Shown: piece after piece, positions 34,517 through 41,669 of the stretch
How positions within the stretch are numbered: the first letter of the stretch is position 1
Layout of the letters: each line of letters starts with the position of its first letter
Assembly: GCA_964405825.1 (NCBI GenBank)
Contig: CAYOPI010000001.1
Coordinates: 1-64,000 of the forward strand
Direction of reading: 5' to 3'
Origin: JBHJGM01 sp964405825
Lineage (GTDB): Bacteria; Verrucomicrobiota; Verrucomicrobiia; Opitutales; JBHJGM01
Length of the DNA stretch: 64,000 bases
The notes under the pieces: generated by a model
Told to the model about the DNA's origin: nothing
Databases searched by the model: none
The model's input: the letters and a program-made list of their open reading frames with translations, nothing else
Position numbers and translations under genes: made by a program

Positions 34517-34555
34517 TGGCGCGGCAGACAACACCGGGGCTGGAGCGGCGGCAAA

Positions 34556-34909
34556 TCAAATCCGGGGATTTTCGCAGCAGGCACCCTGTGCGGTCTGCTC
34601 GCGATTGACCAGAGCCTCGAGCGCCTGAAGCATCTGGGCAGCACTCTCGCGGTCGATCCAGTAGTAACAGTCGCGGCACATTTTCTCGTGGCTGACGAGG
34701 CCGGCCTGCCGCAGCACCCTCAGGTGGTGGGAGATGGTCGGCTGGGAGAGGCCGAGGTCTTCGGCCAGGCCGGAGACGTTGGTGCGGGTCTCGCAATCGG
34801 GCGTGCCAGGCAGACGCTCCAGGATACGCAGGCGTACGTGGTCGCCCAGCGCCCAAAGCTGGCGGGCCAGTGTCTGCTGTTGCTCCTCGGTCATCTCCCT
34901 GAGATCCAA
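34556..34909 (-). CDS. ArsR/SmtB family winged-helix regulator
   Basis: A 117-residue repressor. The recognition region is VSGLAEDLGLSQPTISHHLR followed by VLRQAGLVSHEK, a canonical ArsR DNA-binding helix and wing. Cys residues at MCRDCYYW after the wing, plus a C-terminal ACC, could bind a metal(loid), although the classical CVC of ArsR's recognition helix is absent. The divergent kamA gene shares the upstream intergenic region, which contains an AT-rich near-palindrome. The sensed signal is unknown. Confidence 0.88.
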   Translation of the reverse strand: MDLREMTEEQQQTLARQLWALGDHVRLRILERLPGTPDCETRTNVSGLAEDLGLSQPTISHHLRVLRQAGLVSHEKMCRDCYYWIDRESAAQMLQALEALVNREQTAQGACCENPRI

Positions 34910-35028
34910 TCGGGTTTTTGCGTGAAACGCGAATGTCTTCTAGGCCCGGCCCGAAAAATTGAATGTGAGGGGTTGGGGGGCGCCTATCAGCGCAGTTGAA
35001 TGGGGTAAAAGAAGGTCGCGTGAATGGA

Positions 35029-35058
35029 TTGACAGATTCAAATATATAAATCTATCTA
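35029..35058 (+). promoter_or_regulatory. Candidate promoter and AT-rich near-palindrome upstream of kamA
   Basis: TTGACA (35029-35034) is followed at 17-18 bp by the weak -10 candidate tatcta (35053-35058). The spacer holds agattcaaatatataaatct (35034-35053), an imperfect inverted repeat resembling the TTCAA-N-TTGAA type sites of ArsR/SmtB regulators. Its place in the arsR-kamA divergent region would allow the ArsR-like protein to act on either gene. The promoter motif is reasonable; the operator is conjecture. Confidence 0.45.
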
Positions 35059-35146
35059 TGCATTCTCGACTGGCAAGCCAGAACGCCGTTCCCCCACCCC
35101 ACGCGCATCAACAACCCGTCTGGGCTCACTCCGTTTTCCTGAACGC

Positions 35147-36304
35147 ATGCACCTGAAAGCCGACGCACCCGAGAATTGGCATCAAGGCCAGGGCCTGTGG
35201 CCCGACGTCGACCCCTCCAACTGGAACAGCTGGGTCTGGCAGTTGAAAAACCGCATCACCTCCATCGAGCAACTGGAGGAACACCTTGATTTGACGCCCG
35301 AGGAGCGCGCCGGATGCGTCTTTGCCAACCAGAAGCTGGCGTTGGCGATCACCCCTTACTTTTTCAATCTGATCGACCGCGACGACCCGGACTGCCCCAT
35401 CCGCAAGCAGGTGATCCCGCGCGAGGGCGAGATGCAGGTAGCCCCCGAGGAATTGCTCGACCCGGTGGGCGAGGAAGGTTCGATGCCCGTGAACGGGCTG
35501 GTCCATCGCTATCCGGACCGCGTGCTGTTTCTGGTGACGGACCGCTGCGCCGCCTATTGCCGCTACTGCACGCGCAGCCGGCTGGTCTCCAACGCGCAGG
35601 ACTACAATTTTCATCCACAGTACGAGGACGCCATCCGCTACGTTGAGACGCATCCGGAGGTGCGCGACGTCCTGCTCAGCGGCGGGGATCCCCTGCTGCT
35701 TTCAGACAGGAAGCTGGACACCTTGCTGACGCGGCTGCGGGCTGTCCCGCACGTGGAGTTCATCCGCATCGGCTCGCGGATTCCGGTGTTTCTGCCGCAG
35801 CGGATCACGCCGGAGCTGTGCGAGATTTTGCGCAAGCACGGTCCCATCTGGATGAGTATCCACGTGAACCATCCCCGTGAGTGCACCCGCGATCTGTACG
35901 AGGCCTGCGAGCGGCTGTCTTTTGCCGGGGTACCGCTGGGCAATCAGTCGGTGCTGCTGAGCGGGGTGAACGACGACGTGGAGACGATGCGCGCGCTGGT
36001 GCATCGGCTGCTGCGGATGCGCGTGCGGCCCTACTACCTGTATCAGTGCGACCTGATCACCGGCTCGGCGCACCTGCGCACCAACGTCGAAAAGGGTCTG
36101 GAGATTATTGAGGGACTGCGAGGCCACACCACGGGCTATGCGGTGCCGCAGTACGTGATCGATGCGCCCGGAGGCGGTGGCAAGGTGCCGGTGAATCCGG
36201 AGTACGTCTCGGAGATCACTTCAAAAGGCGTGGTGATGCGCAACTACGAGGGACGCGAGTTCCGCTATCCGCAGCCAACGGCGGACGTTGCGCTACTGAC
36301 CTAG
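35147..36304 (+). CDS. kamA: Lysine 2,3-aminomutase (KamA family radical SAM enzyme)
   Basis: A 385-residue radical SAM and PLP enzyme. The cluster motif is CAAYCRYCTR (CX3CX2C), preceded by YPDRVLFLVTDR; LLSGGDPLLL and the PLP-binding lysine region PGGGGKVPVNPEY are present. It has the KamA-type N-terminal NWNSWVWQLKNRIT, longer than EpmB. It converts L-lysine to L-beta-lysine, used in lysine fermentation, osmolyte (N-acetyl-beta-lysine) synthesis or EF-P modification. No acetyltransferase or EF-P gene is adjacent, so the purpose is open. Confidence 0.88.
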   Translation: MHLKADAPENWHQGQGLWPDVDPSNWNSWVWQLKNRITSIEQLEEHLDLTPEERAGCVFANQKLALAITPYFFNLIDRDDPDCPIRKQVIPREGEMQVAPEELLDPVGEEGSMPVNGLVHRYPDRVLFLVTDRCAAYCRYCTRSRLVSNAQDYNFHPQYEDAIRYVETHPEVRDVLLSGGDPLLLSDRKLDTLLTRLRAVPHVEFIRIGSRIPVFLPQRITPELCEILRKHGPIWMSIHVNHPRECTRDLYEACERLSFAGVPLGNQSVLLSGVNDDVETMRALVHRLLRMRVRPYYLYQCDLITGSAHLRTNVEKGLEIIEGLRGHTTGYAVPQYVIDAPGGGGKVPVNPEYVSEITSKGVVMRNYEGREFRYPQPTADVALLT

Positions 36305-36429
36305 TCGAGGTCAGGGACTTCCCTTTGACGGTCACAGCGTCACATTGGGCTGACGATCCGTCCTTTGGAATTGACTCCCATCGGAGACGTTAGCATACTC
36401 CTGTTCAAGGAGTTCAATGACTCCGAGAT

Positions 36430-36445
36430 CAGTCATTTCTGACTG
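36430..36445 (+). other. Small perfect hairpin between kamA and the response regulator
   Basis: cagtca-tttc-tgactg is a 6-bp stem with a tetraloop, 126 bp after the kamA stop and 16 bp before the response-regulator start, followed by only three T. It could be a weak terminator or a leader hairpin. Confidence 0.35.
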
Positions 36446-36460
36446 TTTGGTATTCACGAG

Positions 36461-36940
36461 ATGGGCGAGGAGTCTTCACCTCCAGGCAACGAAGCTCAGG
36501 GGCGGCCGGAGAGCGCGCGCGCCAGCCGGATCCTTGTGGTGGACGACAATCCGCTGAACCTGAAGATCACCCGAATGATCCTCGACCAGATCGAGGCCAA
36601 CGTGGACACGGCAGCCGATGGTTTTGAGGCTCTGGAGAAGGTGGCCGAGCGTTACTACCCGCTCATCTTCATGGACATCCAGATGCCGCGGATGGACGGG
36701 ATCGAGACGGCCAAGCGCATCCGCCGCCAGCGGTTTGCCCAGGGTCAACCGGTCATCGTGGCCGTCACCGCATTTGCCACGGAGTCCAATCGACAACGGT
36801 GCCTGGCCGAGGGGATGGATGGCTTTCTGGGCAAACCCGTGGAGGCGTCAGCGCTGCAGGCGGTGGCGCGCCGTTACCTCAAACCGAATCCGGAAGCCGA
36901 GTCACCAGCGCAGCCGAACGACGCGGCGCGTGACGGATGA
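36461..36940 (+). CDS. Single-domain response regulator (CheY-like)
   Basis: A 159-residue receiver protein. The acidic pocket is ILVVDDNPLNLKITR, the phospho-acceptor Asp is in LIFMDIQMPRMDG, the Thr is in VIVAVTAFATE, and the Lys is in GFLGKPVE. There is no output domain. The N-terminal ~20 residues are disordered (Pro/Gly/Ser/Glu) and the C-terminus is short. The sequence (NxLN, QMPxMDG) resembles receivers of hybrid histidine kinases. No kinase lies nearby. It converges on the small helical protein gene at 36964. Confidence 0.88.
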   Translation: MGEESSPPGNEAQGRPESARASRILVVDDNPLNLKITRMILDQIEANVDTAADGFEALEKVAERYYPLIFMDIQMPRMDGIETAKRIRRQRFAQGQPVIVAVTAFATESNRQRCLAEGMDGFLGKPVEASALQAVARRYLKPNPEAESPAQPNDAARDG

Positions 36941-36963
36941 CAGCCGCGCGGGGCTGAATCTGA

Positions 36964-37272
36964 TCAGGCGGTGGAGGCTTCGGAAAGCTCGGCAACCTCC
37001 AGGTCGAGGATCTGGAGTTGGAGGGCGAAGTCGGAATCATCGCCTTCGAGCAAGCGGGAAGCGCGGAAAGCCAAGTCAGCCAGGCAGGAGGAGAGGGACG
37101 CCTCGGGGCGGCGACCCTGCCGCAGCAGACCCGTGAGTATTGCAATCTGCTCGCGCAACAGTTCCTGATCTTCGGGCGGAATGGCCACACCGGAGGCGAG
37201 CCGATTGGAAAGACTTTCCAACCGCCGAAGGAGGTAGGTGCGCGTGTGGGGTGACTTTAGCTCGGCGCTCAT
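36964..37272 (-). CDS. Small helical protein of unknown function
   Basis: A 102-residue protein with no signal peptide or membrane segment, predicted almost wholly helical (TYLLRRLESLSNRLASG; LLREQIAILTGLLRQG; FALQLQILDLEVAELSE). I recognise no family. Its stop lies 23 bp from the response regulator's convergent stop; an antagonistic or phosphotransfer role is conceivable, but the conserved His of an Hpt domain is absent from a suitable position. Confidence 0.55.
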   Translation of the reverse strand: MSAELKSPHTRTYLLRRLESLSNRLASGVAIPPEDQELLREQIAILTGLLRQGRRPEASLSSCLADLAFRASRLLEGDDSDFALQLQILDLEVAELSEASTA

Positions 37273-37608
37273 CGATAAGTTGCCGCGTGGGCGACCCGGG
37301 ATTTAATCGAGGTCGCGGGCACCAGCCTTAAATTTCTAACGCACCTCTGGCAAGGTGAAAAAGAATATTTACAATCCGTTGACACTTTGTCGCCAGTCTG
37401 TGAAAGCATGAATAAAACTTCTGTCAAGACCAGCAACGCTGACAGAGGTTGGGCGGCCGCCACTGAGGTATGAAATGGTAAAAAACGCTGATTACATTTT
37501 ATTCACAGTTGGCTGAAGTTCGCATGTGAATGACCCTTTCTGCCGAAAGAAAAAGCGGGCCCCGTTGCCAGGACCCGCCGGATTGAGAAATCGATGTGGC
37601 TGCCGCGC
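37273..37608. other. 336-bp AT-richer gap without a gene
   Basis: No coding region is supported. The stretch is clearly richer in A and T than its surroundings. It contains TTGACA on the plus strand (37379-37384) and TTGACA on the minus strand (complement of 37422-37427), the latter correctly oriented for the small helical protein that starts at 37272. The right end holds the terminator of the fasciclin gene. Confidence 0.45.
37546..37578 (-). terminator. Intrinsic terminator of the fasciclin gene
   Basis: On the minus strand gcgggtcc (37578-37571) pairs with gggcccgc (37562-37555) through an 8-bp stem containing one G-U pair, with an 8-base loop, followed by a T-rich run. It lies 31 bp past the stop codon at 37609. 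Confidence 0.82.
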
Positions 37609-38562
37609 TCAGTAAGCCGCGCGAGTGTAGCCGCGGGGCCTGGACGCATTCTGCCCGATTTGGAGGTCGGGCGGCAGCAGCACGGTGTCGATGACGTGGA
37701 CGACGCCATTGGTGGCGCTGACGTTGAGCAGCACGTGGTTGTCCGACTGCAGCAGGGGGCTGCCTTCAGCCAGCGAGAGCGAGCTGCCGGCAAGGGTTTT
37801 GACCGATGACACGCTGCCCAGCTGCTCCGAGCGCACCGGACCGCTGACGACGTGATACAACAGGACCTGCTTGAGCGCTTCGGGGTTTTCCTGGAGGAAG
37901 GTCAGCGCTTCGGCCGGCAGCCTGGCAAAGGCGTCGTTGGTCGGAGCGAAGACGGTGAACTCGCCGGAGCCCGCCAGCGCGTCGACGAGGTCGGCGCTCT
38001 TCAGCAGCGAGACGAGGGTCGACAGGCTGTCGGTTTTGACGGCGAGGTCGACGATGCTGGCCGAGGCCTTGGGTGCCTGGTCGGGCAGCAACACGGTGTC
38101 GATGACGTGAACGGTACCGTTGCTGGCCGCGATGTTGGCCTTGGTGACCTTCGAGGCGTTGATCTTCACACCGTAGCCGGTCTTGACCGCCACGGGGGAG
38201 CCTTCGAGCGTCGCGATGGTGGCGCGCCGGGTGACCTGCTCGGCCTTCAGCGACTCACCGGCCACGTGGTAAAGGAGCACGGACTTGAGCGCTTCCTTGT
38301 CGGCGAGGAGGGCTTCGACGGTGCCCTCGGGCAACTTGGCGAAGGCGTCGTTCGTCGGCGCGAAGACCGTGAAAGAACCCTCGCCCGCGAGCACGTCGAC
38401 GAGGCCGGCGGCCTTGAGCGCGGTCACGAGGGTGGAGAAGTCGTCGCTGGAGACGGCAATCTCGGCGATGGTTGGTTTTTTCTCCTTCGTGGAGCCGTAG
38501 CCGTAAGCGAAGAGAGGAGCGACCAGAGCGGCCGCGACTGCGATAGTTTTCAGTGTTTTCAT
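37609..38562 (-). CDS. Secreted protein with two fasciclin (FAS1) domains
   Basis: A 317-residue exported protein from ATG 38562, which gives the signal peptide MKTLKTIAVAAALVAPLFAY. It has two FAS1 repeats: the first (~30-160) has FTVFAPTNDAFAKLPEGTVE, VLLYHVAGESL and NGTVHVIDTVLLP; the second (~165-305) has FTVFAPTNDAFARLPAEAL, VLLYHVVSGPV and NGVVHVIDTVLLP. FAS1 domains mediate adhesion and protein-protein contacts outside the cell. It has its own terminator and diverges from the photolyase-like gene. Confidence 0.92.
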   Translation of the reverse strand: MKTLKTIAVAAALVAPLFAYGYGSTKEKKPTIAEIAVSSDDFSTLVTALKAAGLVDVLAGEGSFTVFAPTNDAFAKLPEGTVEALLADKEALKSVLLYHVAGESLKAEQVTRRATIATLEGSPVAVKTGYGVKINASKVTKANIAASNGTVHVIDTVLLPDQAPKASASIVDLAVKTDSLSTLVSLLKSADLVDALAGSGEFTVFAPTNDAFARLPAEALTFLQENPEALKQVLLYHVVSGPVRSEQLGSVSSVKTLAGSSLSLAEGSPLLQSDNHVLLNVSATNGVVHVIDTVLLPPDLQIGQNASRPRGYTRAAY

Positions 38563-38891
38563 ATTGAATCGGGAATGAGCTGTCCGAGGTACCAAGTTGC
38601 GTTCCGCTTCGTGCCAGCGCAGCGCCCGCTCGTTTCTGGGTGCTCACGCATGCAGTCGGGCCGAGGGTGGTATCCGACTGTGGGCTGGCAGGTTACCAAA
38701 GGTTCCACGGAAAGATTTCCGAAATTCCGGAGTCCACATTTCTTTCAGAATGCTCTGAAGACTCTGGAATGGTCGGCTCGGGCAGCGCGTTTTGCGCGAT
38801 CGGCGGGCCGGGATCCATCACCTTGCACTCATTGGAGACGAGAAAGAGGTGAGGGTTTGCGGACTGCGTGCATCGGCCCTAGAAGCGCTTC
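38563..38891. other. 329-bp divergent promoter region (fasciclin/photolyase)
   Basis: No gene is supported. A perfect 14-bp palindrome, CGGAAAGATTTCCG (38708-38721), lies centrally and is followed by further ttcc/ggaa half-sites. It is placed where a regulator could act on either divergent gene. No convincing -35/-10 pair stands out. Confidence 0.4.
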
Positions 38892-40487
38892 ATGGCAACG
38901 CCACGCATGCGCAAGATGGACGGGGGTCGTCTCGGAATCGTTCTTGGCGACCAGCTGGATACGGACTCACCGTTGCTGTCGCAACTGGACCCGGAGAGCG
39001 ACGCGTTGTGGATGGCCGAAGTGGCCGAGGAGACCGAGCACGTCTGGGCGCACAAGCTGCGGATTGCCTACTTCTTTGCTGCCATGCGGCATCACCGTGA
39101 CGCGCTCGAGAAAGACGGCTGGCAGGTGCATTACGAGACGCTGCTCCAGCAGCCGTCGCGTGACCGGGGAAACTCGTTTCGGGAGTTGCTGGAGAAGGAC
39201 CTCAAAAAGCTGCAGCCCGCGAGCGTGCTGGTGGTGGAGCCCGGCGACTGGCGGGTGCGTACGCAGATAGAGAAAGCCTGCAAGGCTTGCGACATTGAGC
39301 TGGTGGTCGTTGAGGACACGCACTTTTACTGCGGGATTGAGGCTTTCAGGGACTTCGCGGCGGGGCGCAAGGGGCTGGTGCTGGAGACCTTTTACCGGCA
39401 CATGCGCAAGACGCACGAGGTGCTGCTGGAGGCAGACGGCAAGCCCGTCGGCGGTGAGTGGAACTACGACCAGGATAACCGCGAAACCTTCGGCAAGGAC
39501 GGCCCGGGAGAACTGCCGGACCTGCCCACCTTCAAGCCCGACAAAACGACCCGTGAGGTGATCGAACTGGTGGACGCTCGCTTTGCCGAGCACCCGGGCA
39601 GTCTCGAGCACTTCACGCTGCCAGCCACAAGGAAGGATGCCCTCGCCTACCTCGACGATTTCATTGCGCACCGGCTGGAGCACTTCGGTCAGTACCAGGA
39701 CGCAATGTGGACGCAGGCGCGCTTCCTTTACCACAGCCGGATCTCGGTGCTGCTGAACGTAAAGCTGCTCAACCCGCGCGAAGTCGTGGCCAAGGCAATC
39801 ACCGCGTACGAGGACGGGCAGGCGCCGCTGAATTCAGTGGAGGGTTTCGTGCGACAGGTGCTGGGCTGGCGGGAGTTCATACGCGGGGTGTACTGGCTGA
39901 AGATGCCGGAGTACGCGCAGCTCAACGCGCTCGAACAGCCCGAAGCCGTGCCGCAGTTTTTCTGGGACGGCGAGACGGACATGGCGTGTTGCCGAGACGC
40001 GATGGAGAACGTGATCGAGCATGGCTACGCGCATCACATCCAGCGGCTGATGGTCCTTGGGCTGTTCGCGCAAATCTACGGGGCGGACCCGCGGCGCTTT
40101 CACCAGTGGCACATGGCCATGTACCTGGACGCGGTCGACTGGGTCTCGCTGCCGAACGCCCTGGGGATGTCGCAATACGGCGATGGCGGCATCGTCGCGA
40201 CCAAGCCCTACTGCGCGTCGGGCAATTACATCCACAAGATGAGCAACTACTGCGGAGAATGTCGCTACAACCCCAAGCAGGCCACCGGCGAGAAGGCCTG
40301 CCCGTTCACGGTGTTTTACTGGGACTTTCTCGCGCGTCACCACGAGCGCTTCGCGAAGAACCGGCGGATGGTCTTTCAGGTGCGTAACCTCGAGCGCAAG
40401 GACCCCGATGCGTTGAAGGCGATTCGAAAGAAGGCCGAGGAATTGCGCGAGTCGCTGAGGCCCACGGAGGCCGTTCCGACGGGCTAG
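38892..40487 (+). CDS. Photolyase/cryptochrome-related protein, iron-sulfur (FeS-BCP) type
   Basis: A 531-residue flavoprotein of the cryptochrome/photolyase-related group (PhrB/CryPro, prokaryotic (6-4) photolyases). The N-terminal antenna domain begins LGIVLGDQLD; the C-terminal FAD domain includes FVRQVLGWREFIRGVYW and HHIQRLMVLGLFAQ. The [4Fe-4S] cysteines are seen as ACCRDA, YCASGNY, and YCGECRYNPKQATGEKACPF. These proteins repair UV (6-4) photoproducts or act as blue-light receptors. ATGs at 38907 and 38916 are alternative starts. The usual lipocalin or DUF2256 neighbours are absent. Confidence 0.9.
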   Translation: MATPRMRKMDGGRLGIVLGDQLDTDSPLLSQLDPESDALWMAEVAEETEHVWAHKLRIAYFFAAMRHHRDALEKDGWQVHYETLLQQPSRDRGNSFRELLEKDLKKLQPASVLVVEPGDWRVRTQIEKACKACDIELVVVEDTHFYCGIEAFRDFAAGRKGLVLETFYRHMRKTHEVLLEADGKPVGGEWNYDQDNRETFGKDGPGELPDLPTFKPDKTTREVIELVDARFAEHPGSLEHFTLPATRKDALAYLDDFIAHRLEHFGQYQDAMWTQARFLYHSRISVLLNVKLLNPREVVAKAITAYEDGQAPLNSVEGFVRQVLGWREFIRGVYWLKMPEYAQLNALEQPEAVPQFFWDGETDMACCRDAMENVIEHGYAHHIQRLMVLGLFAQIYGADPRRFHQWHMAMYLDAVDWVSLPNALGMSQYGDGGIVATKPYCASGNYIHKMSNYCGECRYNPKQATGEKACPFTVFYWDFLARHHERFAKNRRMVFQVRNLERKDPDALKAIRKKAEELRESLRPTEAVPTG

Positions 40488-40499
40488 GGCCCGCCGAAA

Positions 40500-41627
40500 T
40501 CAGGAGTGGTACTCGGAGGGATTGAGGACGCCGGACTTCTCGCCCATCGCACGCCAGGGGATCAAGACAGCGGCCAGCAGCGCCAGCAGGGCAACGGCCG
40601 AGAGATCGCCGAACCAGGCGGGCAGGAATTCGTGGTGTCCATGCACCATCGACTGCAGCTCGCCGGCGTGGACGAGGTTGAAGACCCAGCCGATCAGCCA
40701 GGTGGAAAGGACGAGCCCGGTGATGTAGACCAGGGTCGAGCGCCTGCCGAGGGTGACCCACAAGGTGGTGAGGGTGGCGGCGTTGGTTGCCGGTCCAGTG
40801 ATCAGAAAAACCAGGACGGCGCCCGGCGACACGCCGGCATGCAGCAGGGCCAGGCCCACTGGAATCGAGCCCGTCGAGCAAACGTAGAACGGCACCGAAA
40901 GCGCGGTGATGAGCACCAGCGACAGAAAGCCCGACCCGGCCACCGCGCCCAGGTTGCCCTCGGGGATCAGCATGACGATCAGCGCCGCCAGCAGCAGGCC
41001 CAGCAGAAGGGCGCGGCCGATGTCGCGTGGCATGCGCACCAGCCCGTAGCCCAGCATCGAGGACAGGCTGCGCGCGGACGGGACCGGGGTCGCTTCGTCA
41101 CAGCAGGCGGTGGCGTCGTCGCGGTTGCTCTCTCTGGCAGAGGTGTCCTCGCAGTCACTCGACTGACCGGCGCAACAGGACTCGGTGGGTTCGGTCTTCG
41201 CGCGACGCTGCGGTTCCTTGCCCAGCCACTCCACGAGCAGGCCGTTGAGCCAACCGGTTACGAACGCCGCGATGACACGCACGAGGGTGAAAGGCAGACC
41301 GAGGAGCGCGTAGGTTGCGGCGATACTGTCAACGCCGGTCTGCGGCGTGGAGGTGAGGAAAGCGGTTGTCGCCCCGCGCGAGGCACCGCGTTCACGCAGG
41401 GAAGCCGCCACGGGCAAGACGCCGCACGAGCACAACGGCATCGGGACGCCCACCAGGGTTGCCCGGATGACCGAGGCCCAACGCGAGCCGCCCAGGTGCC
41501 GTTGAACGAAACCGCGCGTGAGCCAGCCCGACAGGAGTCCGGCGACCAGAAAGCCCAGCAGGAGGTACGGGGCCATCTCGGCCGTCACGTCCCAGAGCGT
41601 CTGCAGGTACCGAATCGCCCATTGCAC
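40500..41627 (-). CDS. SO_0444/DUF318-type permease, predicted Cu/Zn or metalloid efflux
   Basis: A 375-residue membrane protein with about eight helices in two halves. The first half has VPMPLCSCGVLPVAASLR, with the CSCG motif, and TAFLTSTPQTGVDS; the second has PFYVCSTGSIPVGLALLHAG and ITGPATNAATLTTLW. Between them lies a cytoplasmic loop with three Cys pairs or singles (ESCCAGQSSDC; ACCDEA) likely to bind metal. SO_0444 members are linked to Cu/Zn efflux and relatives (ArsP) to organoarsenicals. It follows the TonB-dependent receptor by 42 bp on the same strand, so it may belong to the large operon. Confidence 0.78.
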   Translation of the reverse strand: MQWAIRYLQTLWDVTAEMAPYLLLGFLVAGLLSGWLTRGFVQRHLGGSRWASVIRATLVGVPMPLCSCGVLPVAASLRERGASRGATTAFLTSTPQTGVDSIAATYALLGLPFTLVRVIAAFVTGWLNGLLVEWLGKEPQRRAKTEPTESCCAGQSSDCEDTSARESNRDDATACCDEATPVPSARSLSSMLGYGLVRMPRDIGRALLLGLLLAALIVMLIPEGNLGAVAGSGFLSLVLITALSVPFYVCSTGSIPVGLALLHAGVSPGAVLVFLITGPATNAATLTTLWVTLGRRSTLVYITGLVLSTWLIGWVFNLVHAGELQSMVHGHHEFLPAWFGDLSAVALLALLAAVLIPWRAMGEKSGVLNPSEYHS

Positions 41628-41669
41628 ACCTTGACCTTACCCGGGCCCCAAACCGGAGCAAGCGTCGAC

